DNA from: Compostimonas suwonensis
GTDB taxonomy: Bacteria; Actinomycetota; Actinomycetes; Actinomycetales; Microbacteriaceae
Reading direction: 5' to 3'
Assembly (NCBI RefSeq): GCF_002797855.1
Contig: NZ_PGFB01000001.1
Span: forward strand, 744,001 to 808,000
DNA length: 64,000 nucleotides
Below are positions 25,541 to 33,822 of this stretch, one piece after another; position 1 is the first letter of the stretch; each line of letters begins with the position of its first letter. Under the pieces are notes generated by a model. The model did no database searches. It saw only the letters and a program-made list of their open reading frames with translations, and had not been told where the DNA came from. The position numbers and the translations under genes were made by a program.

Positions 25541-26451
25541 CCACCACAGATACGCTGCCGCCCGTCGATCGGACGGTGGGAGAGGGCTCGGACGACGGGC
25601 GGAGACGTCGTCGCAGGAGCGTCGACGACAATCCCCTGAGGATGATCATCACCGCGGGTCCCGACCGCTGGGTCATCTACGGGCTGCTGATCGTCATGGG
25701 AGTCGTCTTCGCCTTCCCGCTCTATGCGGCCGTCGCGAAGTCCCTGCAGGGGTTCGGGATCGAGAACTACATCAGCCTCATCGCCGAGCCCGTCGGCGGT
25801 GTGCCGATCCTGCTGACCTACGTCAACTCCTTCGCCATCGGCGCCCTGCACGCCGTCCTCGTCGTGGCGATCAGCGCGACGGCCGGCTACGCGCTCTCGA
25901 AGATCGCCTTCCGCGGACGAGAGCTGGCCTTCGCGCTCATCCTCCTCTTCCTCGCCGTGCCGGGGACGGCCCTGCTCATCCCGGTGTTCCACATCACCGA
26001 TCAGCTCGGGCTCTTCAACAGCTATCTCGGTGTGGCCCTGCCCGAAGCCGTGCTCACGATCCCCTTCGGCGTGCTGCTGATGAGGAACTACGGGCGCACC
26101 ATCGACGACGCCCTCATCGAGGCGGCGGAGCTCGACGGCGCGGGCCATCTCCGGATCTTCTGGAACGTCTTCGTGCCCCTGTCGCGACCGGTCATCGCGA
26201 ACCTCGTGGTGCTCTGCTTCATCTGGTCGTTGCAGGACTTCCTCTGGCCGTCGATGCTCTTCACCGATCCGAGCATCACGACCGCCGCCCAGTCGGTGGC
26301 GTCGTTCGCGAACGCGCTCGGCCGTTCGCCGGAGGACTTCGGCCGCTACAACGCGAGCCTCGTCCTCCTCGCGATCCCCGCCGTGCTCTTCGTGCTCTTC
26401 GGCCTGCGGTTCATCGTCAACGGCCTCACCAGCGGAAGCACCAAGGACTGA
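25537..26451 (+). CDS. Carbohydrate ABC transporter permease, MalG type
   Basis: 304 aa CUT1 permease. A hydrophilic N-terminus of about 40 residues with RRRRRR precedes six helices; the EAA loop is [21 protein letters not shown]. Translationally coupled to the previous permease by ATGA overlap and 4 bp before the GH95 gene, so importer and enzyme form one operon. No ATPase gene is present here either. Confidence 0.92.
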   Translation: MTTTDTLPPVDRTVGEGSDDGRRRRRRSVDDNPLRMIITAGPDRWVIYGLLIVMGVVFAFPLYAAVAKSLQGFGIENYISLIAEPVGGVPILLTYVNSFAIGALHAVLVVAISATAGYALSKIAFRGRELAFALILLFLAVPGTALLIPVFHITDQLGLFNSYLGVALPEAVLTIPFGVLLMRNYGRTIDDALIEAAELDGAGHLRIFWNVFVPLSRPVIANLVVLCFIWSLQDFLWPSMLFTDPSITTAAQSVASFANALGRSPEDFGRYNASLVLLAIPAVLFVLFGLRFIVNGLTSGSTKD

Positions 26452-26455
26452 GCCC

Positions 26456-28858
26456 GTGACACAGCATGAGATCTGGTTCGACCGACCGGCCGAATCGTGG
26501 ACGGAGGCGCTGCCGCTCGGCAACGGCGTCCTGGGCGCGATGGTCTTCGGAGGCCCCCACCGGGAGCGCCTGCAGATCAACGACGGCACCGCGTGGTCCG
26601 GAAGCCCCGCCAACGAGTTCGCCGAGCCCCGCATCGAACCGGCGGTGGCGGCCGAGGCGCTCCGCGAGGCGCGGGAGGCCATCGCCGCGCAGGACTACAC
26701 CCGGGCGGATGACGCACTCCGTCGTATCCAGCACCGCCACAGTCAGACCTTCCTGCCCTTCGTCGACCTCGAGTTGCGCATCGGCTCCGAGGGCGGAGCG
26801 GTCAGCGACTACCGCCGCCGGCTCGAGCTGCGCACGGCGACCCATACGACCGACTACCGGGTGGACGGCCGAGCGATCCGGCAGCGCACCTTCGTCAGCC
26901 ATCACGACGGCGTGCTCGTGCACGAGATCACGACCGAGGCGCCGGGATCGCTCGAGCTGGTCGCGGGGCTCACGAGCCTGCTGCGGGTGCGCTCGAGCCG
27001 GGTCTCGGTCGAGGGGGCCGAGCTGTCCCTGCTGCTCGCGATGCCCGCGGACGTGAGTCCCCTCCACGACGAGGTCGACGAGCCGGTGCGCTATGACGAC
27101 GACGACACCCTGTCGATGCAGGCCGCCGCCGTCGTCCGTTTCCGGCACGACGGACGCCTCGAGCGCGACGGCCGGTTCGTGCGCATCGTGGGCGCGACAT
27201 CCGTCACCGTGTTCGTCGCGACCCAGACGACCTTCGCGGGCATCGGCCGCTACCCGGAGGGCACCGCGGCCGATGCCTACGATCGCGCTCGTGAGCGGGC
27301 CGAGGCCGCATCGCGTCTCGAGACCGGCGTCCTGCACGCGCGTCACGTCGTCGACCACGCCGCGCTCTACTCGGCCGCCGAGATGACCATCGGCGTCGAT
27401 CCGGAGCTGCCGATCGACGAGCGTCTGCGGCGTGGGAACGCCCACCCCGGCGGCACCATCGCGGCGGATCCGGCGCTCGCCGCGCTCCTGTTCAACTACG
27501 GCCGTTACCTGCTCATCAGCAGCTCGCGGGCCGGCGGCACGCCCGCCAACCTCCAGGGCATCTGGAACGACTCACTGCAGCCGCCGTGGAGCTCGAACTA
27601 CACCACCAACATCAATGTGCAGATGAACTACTGGATGGCGGAGGTCGGCAACCTCGAAGACTGTCTGCCCCCGCTCTTCGACCTCATCGACGGCTTGAGC
27701 CGCACCGGCCGTCGCACGGCGCGCGAGCTCTACGACGCCCCGGGCTGGGTTGCGCACCACAACACGGATGTCTGGGCCTACTCGATGCCCGTCGGCATGG
27801 GGGAGCACGACCCGAAGTGGGCCTTCTGGCCCCTGGCCGGCCCCTGGCTCGTCCGCCACCTGTGGGAGCGGGTGCTCTACGGCGCGGATGACGACTTCGT
27901 GCGCGCACGTGCGTGGGCGCCCATCCGCTCGGCGGCCGAGTTCGCGCTGTCGTGGCTCGTCGAACAGGAGGACGGATCGCTGGGCACCGTGCCGTCAACC
28001 TCGCCCGAGAACCAGTTCTTCACGCCCGACGGTGCGATCGCCTCCTCGGCGCGCTCCTCGGCGTACGACCTGGTGGTCATCGCGGATCTGCTCGACATCC
28101 TCGTCGCCGTGGCGAGCCGTCTGGGCATCGACGACGACGAGGTCGTGGCGGCGGCAGCTCGGGCCCGGCCGCGCATCCCCGCACCGCGCATCGGTCGCGA
28201 CGGCACCGTCCAGGAGTGGGCGGACGACTTCGACTTCCCCGATCCGACGCACCGGCACATCGCCCACCTCTATTTCCTGCATCCGAGCGACGGGGAGCTG
28301 ACGCCCGAGCGGGCTCGGGCGGCCTCGCTCAGCCTCGACGGGCGGGGCGACGAGTCGACGGGCTGGTCGTTGACCTGGAAGCTCATCATGCGGGCCCGGC
28401 TCGGGCAGCCGCACAAGGTCAGCGATCTGATGCGGCTCGTCTTCCGCGACATGGAAGTCGACCGCGGTCCGTGGATCGGCGGGCTCTACCCGAATCTGTT
28501 CGTGGCCCATCCGCCTTTCCAGATCGACGGCAACTTCGGCTATGTGACGGGCCTCGCGGAATGCCTGATGCAGAGCCATGCCGGGGGGATCGATCTTCTG
28601 AAGGCGGTTCCGGCCGAGCTGCCCTCGGGGCGGGTGCGGGGGCTGAGGGCACGACCCGGCATCGAGGTGGATGTCGAATGGAGCCCGGATGACCGGGGTC
28701 GTCCGTCTCTCACCGCGGTGAGCCTGCGCGCAGTGGTCCCTGCCGCACGGGGCGAGCACGCGGTGCGATACGCGGGTGCCGAGATCCGGGTGATGGTGGG
28801 AAGCGAGGTGGTGCGGATAGCGGCCTCCGCGTTCGCCGCCGGTTCGCGCGTCTCGTGA
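26456..28858 (+). CDS. GH95-type alpha-L-fucosidase / alpha-L-galactosidase, second copy
   Basis: 800 aa, the same length and layout as the GH95 protein at 9690-12092 and clearly a paralogue. N-terminal [26 protein letters not shown]; barrel motifs [18 protein letters not shown] then [11 protein letters not shown] (about 364-392), STSPENQFF (about 515) and FQIDGNFG (about 689). Enough differences exist (for example in the N-terminal domain) to suggest old duplication or separate gain. No signal peptide, so cytosolic. GTG at 26456 lies 4 bp after the permease stop; AAGGA is about 10 nt upstream. Confidence 0.92.
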   Translation: MTQHEIWFDRPAESWTEALPLGNGVLGAMVFGGPHRERLQINDGTAWSGSPANEFAEPRIEPAVAAEALREAREAIAAQDYTRADDALRRIQHRHSQTFLPFVDLELRIGSEGGAVSDYRRRLELRTATHTTDYRVDGRAIRQRTFVSHHDGVLVHEITTEAPGSLELVAGLTSLLRVRSSRVSVEGAELSLLLAMPADVSPLHDEVDEPVRYDDDDTLSMQAAAVVRFRHDGRLERDGRFVRIVGATSVTVFVATQTTFAGIGRYPEGTAADAYDRARERAEAASRLETGVLHARHVVDHAALYSAAEMTIGVDPELPIDERLRRGNAHPGGTIAADPALAALLFNYGRYLLISSSRAGGTPANLQGIWNDSLQPPWSSNYTTNINVQMNYWMAEVGNLEDCLPPLFDLIDGLSRTGRRTARELYDAPGWVAHHNTDVWAYSMPVGMGEHDPKWAFWPLAGPWLVRHLWERVLYGADDDFVRARAWAPIRSAAEFALSWLVEQEDGSLGTVPSTSPENQFFTPDGAIASSARSSAYDLVVIADLLDILVAVASRLGIDDDEVVAAAARARPRIPAPRIGRDGTVQEWADDFDFPDPTHRHIAHLYFLHPSDGELTPERARAASLSLDGRGDESTGWSLTWKLIMRARLGQPHKVSDLMRLVFRDMEVDRGPWIGGLYPNLFVAHPPFQIDGNFGYVTGLAECLMQSHAGGIDLLKAVPAELPSGRVRGLRARPGIEVDVEWSPDDRGRPSLTAVSLRAVVPAARGEHAVRYAGAEIRVMVGSEVVRIAASAFAAGSRVS

Positions 28859-28904
28859 CAGCTCCGTGACCTCTCTCCGTCACGCCACCTCGTGCCGGGG
28901 TTCG

Positions 28905-28914
28905 TTATCGATAA
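28905..28914. promoter_or_regulatory. LacI-type operator before the regulator gene
   Basis: The palindrome TTATCGATAA is identical to that in the importer promoter at 23082-23091. Identity extends to TTATCGATAAAAT when one copy is read on the opposite strand. It lies 72 bp before the regulator start and implies autoregulation. Confidence 0.7.
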
Positions 28915-28985
28915 AATCGACGCTGCTCCGGAAGGTAGCATGATGCGGGGCGCCGAGCCGTATCTCATCCGAAGGGGGATGCTCC

Positions 28986-30023
28986 GTGACGAGCAGCAGA
29001 CGCTCTGCAGAGAAGCCGGCGACGATCTACGACGTCGCGCGAGAGGCCGGGGTCTCTCATCAGACGGTCTCACGATTCCTTCTCGGCTACCAGGGCATCC
29101 GCCCGGCCACCAGGCGGAAGGTCGAGGAGGCGCTCGAGACGCTCGACTACCGAACCAACATCACAGCCCGTAATCTCCGCAACGGGCGCACGGGGATGGT
29201 CTCGCTCGCGATTCCGAGCCTCAACCAGCCCTATTTCGCCGAGCTCGCGCAATCGGTCATCCACGCCGCCCGCGAGGTCGGGCTCACCGTCTTCGTCGAG
29301 ACGATGGAGAACGACAAGGAGCGCGAACTCGCCGTGCTCTCGGGCACGCGGGGCAATCTCGTCGACGGTGTGCTCTTCGCTCCGACCGCGATGTCGGTCG
29401 ACGACCTCTCGCGGCTCAAGATCGGCTTTCCGATCGTGCTGCTCGGAGATCGTATCTTCGACAGCGGCTTCGACCACGTGGCGATGGCCAACTCCGAAGG
29501 AGCCCGGGCGGCGGTCGAGCACCTCATCGGATTGGGGCGTCGCCGCATCGCCGTCGTCGGCGTCGAGCCCCCGCGCAACCTCGGTGCGGCCCATCTGCGC
29601 TTCACGGGCTATCGCGATGCCCTGGATGCCGCGGGGATCGAGTTCGACGAGCGGCTCGCCCTCGGCGGCGGGGGCTGGATCAAAGACGACGGCGTGCACG
29701 CCATCGAGCGGTTGATCGCTTCGGGAACTCCCTTCGACGCCGTGTTCGGCTTCAACGACGCGCTCGCGCTCGGCGCATTGCGCGGGCTCCTGCGGGCGGG
29801 GTTGCGGGTGCCCGACGACGTGGCGGTCGTGGGCTTCGACGACACCCAGGACGCGCTGTATTCGACTCCGACCCTCACAAGCGTCGCCCCCGGTCGTGAG
29901 GAGATCGCCCGTATCGCCGTCGGTCTGATGGACCGGCGGTTGAAAGGTCAGTCCTCGGCGGGCGGTCCCCAGGAGTTCCAGGCCGACTTCCATCTCGTCG
30001 CGCGCGAGAGCAGCCTCGGCTGA
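28986..30023 (+). CDS. LacI-family transcriptional regulator
   Basis: 345 aa. The N-terminal helix-turn-helix reads TIYDVAREAGVSHQTVSRFL (about 13-32) with the hinge YRTNITARNLRNGRTG. A periplasmic-binding-type sugar domain follows, ending with VAVVGFDDTQDALYSTPTLTSV. It should repress the importer/GH95 operon upstream and release on binding a sugar. GTG at 28986 is preceded by AAGGGGGA. The shared palindrome in front of its own gene and in front of the importer operon is the likely operator. Confidence 0.93.
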   Translation: MTSSRRSAEKPATIYDVAREAGVSHQTVSRFLLGYQGIRPATRRKVEEALETLDYRTNITARNLRNGRTGMVSLAIPSLNQPYFAELAQSVIHAAREVGLTVFVETMENDKERELAVLSGTRGNLVDGVLFAPTAMSVDDLSRLKIGFPIVLLGDRIFDSGFDHVAMANSEGARAAVEHLIGLGRRRIAVVGVEPPRNLGAAHLRFTGYRDALDAAGIEFDERLALGGGGWIKDDGVHAIERLIASGTPFDAVFGFNDALALGALRGLLRAGLRVPDDVAVVGFDDTQDALYSTPTLTSVAPGREEIARIAVGLMDRRLKGQSSAGGPQEFQADFHLVARESSLG

Positions 30024-30045
30024 CACGGGCCGCACGGCGAGGCGG

Positions 30046-30732
30046 TCAGGATGCCGCTTCCCCGCCGTCTTCGTCGTGGTCCTCGTCGAGCAGCATGCCG
30101 ATCGGGGTGGCGCACGTGTCGCCCTTCCACGCCTCGATGCCTTCGCGCACGGCGAAGCCGGCGATGACGAGGGCGGCGATCGGGTCGGCCCAGGCCCAGC
30201 CGAGGAGGGTGTTGAGCGCGAGGCCCAGCAGCACGGCCGCCGAGAGATAGGTGCACAGCAGGGTCTGCTTCGAGTCGGCCACGGCCGTCGCCGAGCCGAG
30301 CTCGCGGCCGGTGCGACGCTCGATCCACGAGAGCAGGGGCATGACGACCACGCTGATCGCCGTGATGACGATGCCGACGGTGCTGTGCTGCGCATCCAGC
30401 ACGCCGGTGAGCGAGAGCACGGCATTGACCGTCACGTAGGCGGCCAGTGCGAAGAAGGCGAGTGCGATCACCCGCAGGGTGCCCTTCTCGTAGCGCTCCG
30501 GGTCGGCGCGCGAGAACTGCCAGGCGACCGCTGCGGCCGAGAGCACCTCGACGAGGGAGTCGAGCCCGAAGCCGATCAGCGCGCCCGACGACGCCGCCGT
30601 GCCCGCGGCGATCGAGACGACCGCCTCGATGAGGTTGTAGCCGATCGTGATGCCCACGATCCAGCGGATGCGCCCGTGCAGCACCGCCTTCCGCTCGGGG
30701 GAGGGGGCCTGGGTCGCGGTGGTGGTGCTCAT
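30046..30732 (-). CDS. Cation diffusion facilitator family transporter
   Basis: 228 aa with five to six transmembrane helices. The metal-site pattern is present: GYNLIEAVVSI in helix 2 region, FGLDSLVEVLSA (G-x-D-S-x2-E) and ADSKQTLLCTYLS, WADPIAALVIAG. It lacks the large cytosolic C-terminal domain of zinc CDFs; the tail is short and acidic (DEDHDEDGGEAA). Coded 4-bp overlapping (ATGA) after a CmtR-type sensor, so it probably exports Cd, Pb or Zn. Convergent with the LacI gene, 22 bp apart. Confidence 0.88.
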   Translation of the reverse strand: MSTTTATQAPSPERKAVLHGRIRWIVGITIGYNLIEAVVSIAAGTAASSGALIGFGLDSLVEVLSAAAVAWQFSRADPERYEKGTLRVIALAFFALAAYVTVNAVLSLTGVLDAQHSTVGIVITAISVVVMPLLSWIERRTGRELGSATAVADSKQTLLCTYLSAAVLLGLALNTLLGWAWADPIAALVIAGFAVREGIEAWKGDTCATPIGMLLDEDHDEDGGEAAS

Positions 30733-31082
30733 CGGGCCGGCTCGCAGCACCCGGGAACGGAGCACGCGGCATCCATGCACTCGGCCGACTCGTCGACGGC
30801 GAGCACGACGCTCACGAGGTCGTCGAGGGCGCGGGTGAGATGCGGGTCGGAGATCTCGTAGCGCGCCTGCCTGCCCTGCGGCTCGACGACGACGATGCCG
30901 CAGTCGCGCAGGCAGGCCAGGTGGTTGGAGACGTTCTGCCGGGTCAGCCCGAGCTGCTCGGCGAGCGCGGCCGGGTAGGCCGGGCCGTCGAGCAGGGTCA
31001 TGAGGATGCGCGAGCGGCTCGGATCGGCCATCGCGCGGCCGAGGCGGTTCATCACATCCAGGCGAGTCGTCAGCGTGAGCAT
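30729..31082 (-). CDS. cmtR: ArsR/SmtB metal sensor, CmtR-like
   Basis: 117 aa winged-helix repressor. The DNA-recognition helix is LTRQNVSNHLACLRDCG. Cys57, Cys61 and Cys102 fall at exactly the positions that bind Cd(II)/Pb(II) in mycobacterial CmtR, and the surrounding sequence (LARALxxLVxVVLAVD type) agrees. Unlike CmtR as I recall it, the tail adds Cys107, Cys112 and Cys113. It should repress the overlapping CDF exporter gene. The ATG at 31082 has no Shine-Dalgarno and is probably leaderless; a palindromic operator lies 9 bp upstream. Confidence 0.88.
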   Translation of the reverse strand: MLTLTTRLDVMNRLGRAMADPSRSRILMTLLDGPAYPAALAEQLGLTRQNVSNHLACLRDCGIVVVEPQGRQARYEISDPHLTRALDDLVSVVLAVDESAECMDAACSVPGCCEPAR

Positions 31083-31091
31083 GAGAAAACA

Positions 31092-31109
31092 GTACAGCAG
31101 GCGCTGTAC
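31092..31109. promoter_or_regulatory. Operator palindrome upstream of cmtR
   Basis: GTACAGC (31092-31098), a 4-nt spacer, and GCTGTAC (31103-31109) form a perfect inverted repeat just before the cmtR start. On the minus strand it sits between CTGACA (-35-like) and TACTGT (-10-like), where bound CmtR would block transcription of the cmtR-CDF pair. Confidence 0.65.
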
Positions 31110-31172
31110 AGATGTCAGCTGGCACCGCCATGGATGGGGTGCTGATACGGGCGAGCGGCGTCGGGAAGCGGC

Positions 31173-32021
31173 TCAGCGGGCCCAGTGCGCGGGGCGGGTG
31201 AGCGATGCGGGGAGAACCGTCGTGGCGTCCCCCTGGGCCGAGTTGAGCTGCACCTGGGTGAGGAAGAGGGCCTGTGAGACATCCGCCCCGCCCAGCTGCG
31301 CGTCGCGCAGGTCGGCGCCGATGAGGTCGGCTCCGCGCAGATCCGCACCGCGCAGGTCGGCGGCGATGAGGTAGGCGCCCCGCAGGTTCGCGCCGCGCAG
31401 GTCGTGACCGGCCAGCGTCGCGCCCATCAGATCGGCGCCCGGGCGGAGCGTGCGCCGTGGCTTCGTCGGCGGCGAGGCGGGCTGCGCCCCGGCCCGCACG
31501 AGCTCGCTCGCCCGCGCCAGGATCGTGTTCACGGCGTCCCGGTGCGCCCCCACGTCGACCGCCAGGATCTGCCGGGGGCCCAGCTCGGTGAGACGCTCGG
31601 TCTCGACGAAAGCCGCTTCGAGCTCGGAGCGGAGGGGCCGGGCCTGCGGCATCGCCATCGCCTCGTTCAGATACCAGAGCAGCTCCTGCAACCGGCGCAC
31701 GATCGGGAAGACCGCGAACATCTGCTGCCGCGAGTCGGGGTCGTCGCGCCAGCTGCGCCCCTCGAAGCTGTTCTGCGAGACCTTCTGGCCCGCGCCGAAG
31801 CAGTCGAAGACCGTGCAGCCCTTGAAGCCCCGGTCGCGCAGCTGGGGATGGATGCCGCAGCGGAAGTCGTCGGCGAGGTTCACGCACGGCTCGCCCGCGC
31901 CCTTGTCGAACGCGAAGTCCGCCGACCGGGCGAAGGCCAGGGCGACGCAGCACAGGGCGAAGCAGTTCGCGCAGTCGGCCGTGAGCAGGTTGCGGCGCTC
32001 CCTCTCGGAGGTCTCAGGCAT
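31173..32021 (-). CDS. Cys-rich pentapeptide-repeat protein
   Basis: 282 aa. The N-terminal third has eight Cys (17, 20, 24, 25, 46, 55, 69, 74), arranged C-x2-C-x3-CC...C...C...C-x4-C, likely a metal or Fe-S site. A helical middle follows. The last third is a pentapeptide-repeat beta-helix with A(D/N)LRG-type units ([31 protein letters not shown]). The family is common in actinomycetes; its role is unknown. It overlaps the HprK-PqqD gene by 8 bp (ATGCCTGA), so the two are made together. No signal peptide. Confidence 0.8.
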   Translation of the reverse strand: MPETSERERRNLLTADCANCFALCCVALAFARSADFAFDKGAGEPCVNLADDFRCGIHPQLRDRGFKGCTVFDCFGAGQKVSQNSFEGRSWRDDPDSRQQMFAVFPIVRRLQELLWYLNEAMAMPQARPLRSELEAAFVETERLTELGPRQILAVDVGAHRDAVNTILARASELVRAGAQPASPPTKPRRTLRPGADLMGATLAGHDLRGANLRGAYLIAADLRGADLRGADLIGADLRDAQLGGADVSQALFLTQVQLNSAQGDATTVLPASLTRPAHWAR

Positions 32022-33609
32022 CGGCTCCTCCGCTCGTGATCGTGTCGTCGAGCTCGCGGGCGTCGGTGTCGATCTCGCGGACGAGGGCTCGCGCGCGCAG
32101 CTCCCGCAGAAAGGCCTCGACATCCGCTCGCACCGCCGCGGGCTCGACCGCGTAGGAGCCGGCGACGTGCGCGACGATCGCCTCGGTGTCGCGGCCGCCG
32201 GTGCCGTCGGCGTCGGTGCCGATCGCCCTCCAGATCGCGGCCGCGCTGCCGGCGAGGGCCTGCGGCGTCGCGCTCGCGGGATCGGCGAGATCGAGCACGA
32301 CGACCCGGTCTCCGCTGTCGACGGCGGCGACGTGCTCGGCGCGACGCCATCGGGATGCCGGGGCATCCGTCGACCCGTCCGCCGGCCCGAGCGCTTCGAG
32401 AAGCCCCACCGCGAGCAATCGCGCGATCGCCTCGGAGACCGCCTCGGCGGCGTCCCCGTGCGGCGGGAGGCCGTGGAGCTCGACGACGGAGGCGAGCAGT
32501 CGCGTCTCGCTCGCACCGCTGCCGGCCCGCAGCCAGAGCTGCGGCCCGATGCCGCTCAGCACGTGCACGACGCCGTCGCTGAGCACGAGGAGCTCGGGCC
32601 CGACGGCAATCGCGTCGAGCGCGGCGCCACGGCGGTAGCCCTCCGCCGCCTCGAGGTCTGTGCGTGCGTCGAGACCCGTGCGCGCGTCGAGGTCCACGGG
32701 CTCCCAGCCCTCGGGCTCCGAGTGCGCGGTGAGCAGCTCGGGCACCGCGGCCGCGAGGTGGTCCGCCTCGCCGTAGACCACCCGCCGCACCCCGCCGCTG
32801 CGTTCGATGAGGGTCGCGAGATACCGCAGCGGACGGGGGAGCTCGGCGAAGTAGCTCGCCTCCGGCACGATCGCGGCGATCGCCTCGGCGAGCGGAACCT
32901 CCTCGACGCGAGGGTCACCGGCGCCCGGGCGGCGGTCGAGCAGGATGATGCCGCCGAGGCGGAGCGATGCGTCGGGGAGAGGCAGCAGGCCGAGCGCGGA
33001 CGGCGCGAGCTGGCGCTTGGGGCGTACCGCGGCATCCGCGCTGGTCATCGTGCCGGTCGCTGGGTCGGTCGCCGCGGCGCTCGCGGGCTCGATCACCGAG
33101 AGGGGCTTGCGGTAGGGCAGCACGGTGCCGCTCGCATCGACGGCGATCGTCTCGTCGGAGACGTAGCCGTAGCGGCTGCCGAGCGCGCGCGCCGCCGTCG
33201 TCTTGCCGCGGCCCGACGGCCCGACGAAGGCGAGCACCGCGCCGTCCGCCGTCACGAGTCCGCAGGCGTGCAGCATGAGCAGGCGGCCGCGCTGCCGCTC
33301 GATCGCTGCGAGCGTGACACGGGCGGAGAGCGCCGAGGCCAGGGTCGCCGTGTCCGCTGCCGCGACATCCGCTCTCTCGGTCGAGGCCGGGCTCGTCGCC
33401 GTGGCCGGGCCGTCGGCGATCCCGGCCGAGATCACGAGCTCGGCCGCGTCGTCGCCGGTGCTCGTCTGTGCCTTTGTGCTCGTCTGTGCCCTTGCGCTCG
33501 CCCCGGCCCAGGCTGCGCGGAGCGACTCCCGCTGCGAGCGATCCAGCGAGGCGGCGAAGTCGATGCGGATGCGGCTGCCGAGCGCATCCACGATCATCCC
33601 GGGCTCCAT
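32014..33609 (-). CDS. HprK-like kinase fused to PqqD-like domain
   Basis: 531 aa. Residues about 95-300 resemble the HPr kinase C-terminal domain: [11 protein letters not shown]-loop GPSGRGKTT (about 130-138), [10 protein letters not shown] (about 149-158) and [11 protein letters not shown]. The C-terminal part (about 330-531) has two winged-helix-like stretches ([21 protein letters not shown] and the segment with [27 protein letters not shown]), the second fitting a PqqD-type peptide chaperone. Related HprK-like kinases phosphorylate peptides in some lasso-peptide clusters; others sit in polysaccharide loci. The N-terminus holds a tandem AQTSTK repeat. Start ATG 33609 is preceded by TAGACT (leaderless); ATG 33597 with GGAG is an alternative. 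Confidence 0.7.
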   Translation of the reverse strand: MEPGMIVDALGSRIRIDFAASLDRSQRESLRAAWAGASARAQTSTKAQTSTGDDAAELVISAGIADGPATATSPASTERADVAAADTATLASALSARVTLAAIERQRGRLLMLHACGLVTADGAVLAFVGPSGRGKTTAARALGSRYGYVSDETIAVDASGTVLPYRKPLSVIEPASAAATDPATGTMTSADAAVRPKRQLAPSALGLLPLPDASLRLGGIILLDRRPGAGDPRVEEVPLAEAIAAIVPEASYFAELPRPLRYLATLIERSGGVRRVVYGEADHLAAAVPELLTAHSEPEGWEPVDLDARTGLDARTDLEAAEGYRRGAALDAIAVGPELLVLSDGVVHVLSGIGPQLWLRAGSGASETRLLASVVELHGLPPHGDAAEAVSEAIARLLAVGLLEALGPADGSTDAPASRWRRAEHVAAVDSGDRVVVLDLADPASATPQALAGSAAAIWRAIGTDADGTGGRDTEAIVAHVAGSYAVEPAAVRADVEAFLRELRARALVREIDTDARELDDTITSGGADA

Positions 33610-33633
33610 GGCTGTCGAGTCTAGCCAGGGTGC

Positions 33634-33699
33634 CGAGCGCGGGCTTGTTCGCGGGCGACGAGCCTCGGCGGAGCGCGCTCGCGAACAGGCCCGCGCTCG
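33634..33699. repeat. Long inverted repeat between divergent promoters
   Basis: Arms of 20 nt (33634-33653 and 33680-33699), one mismatch, 26-nt loop. The arms read CGAGCGCGGGCTTGTTCGCG and its complement. It occupies the middle of the 213-bp control region between the HprK-PqqD gene and the large secreted protein gene. Confidence 0.7.
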
Positions 33700-33822
33700 A
33701 CGGCGCCACGAAGCCCGGGGTGAAATCCGGCGTTACGTTTGGCTCCTCGTCGACCCCGTCGATAGGATCAACCCCGAACAGGTCACAAATCGGTTGCACA
33801 AACGTTTGGGGGGCGTGCGCTT

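Noticed and set aside
33800-33807. AAACGTTT as a second LacI operator before the secreted repeat protein
   Set aside because: Only the 8-nt core matches; the outer symmetry seen at 9635-9652 is missing, so chance is likely.
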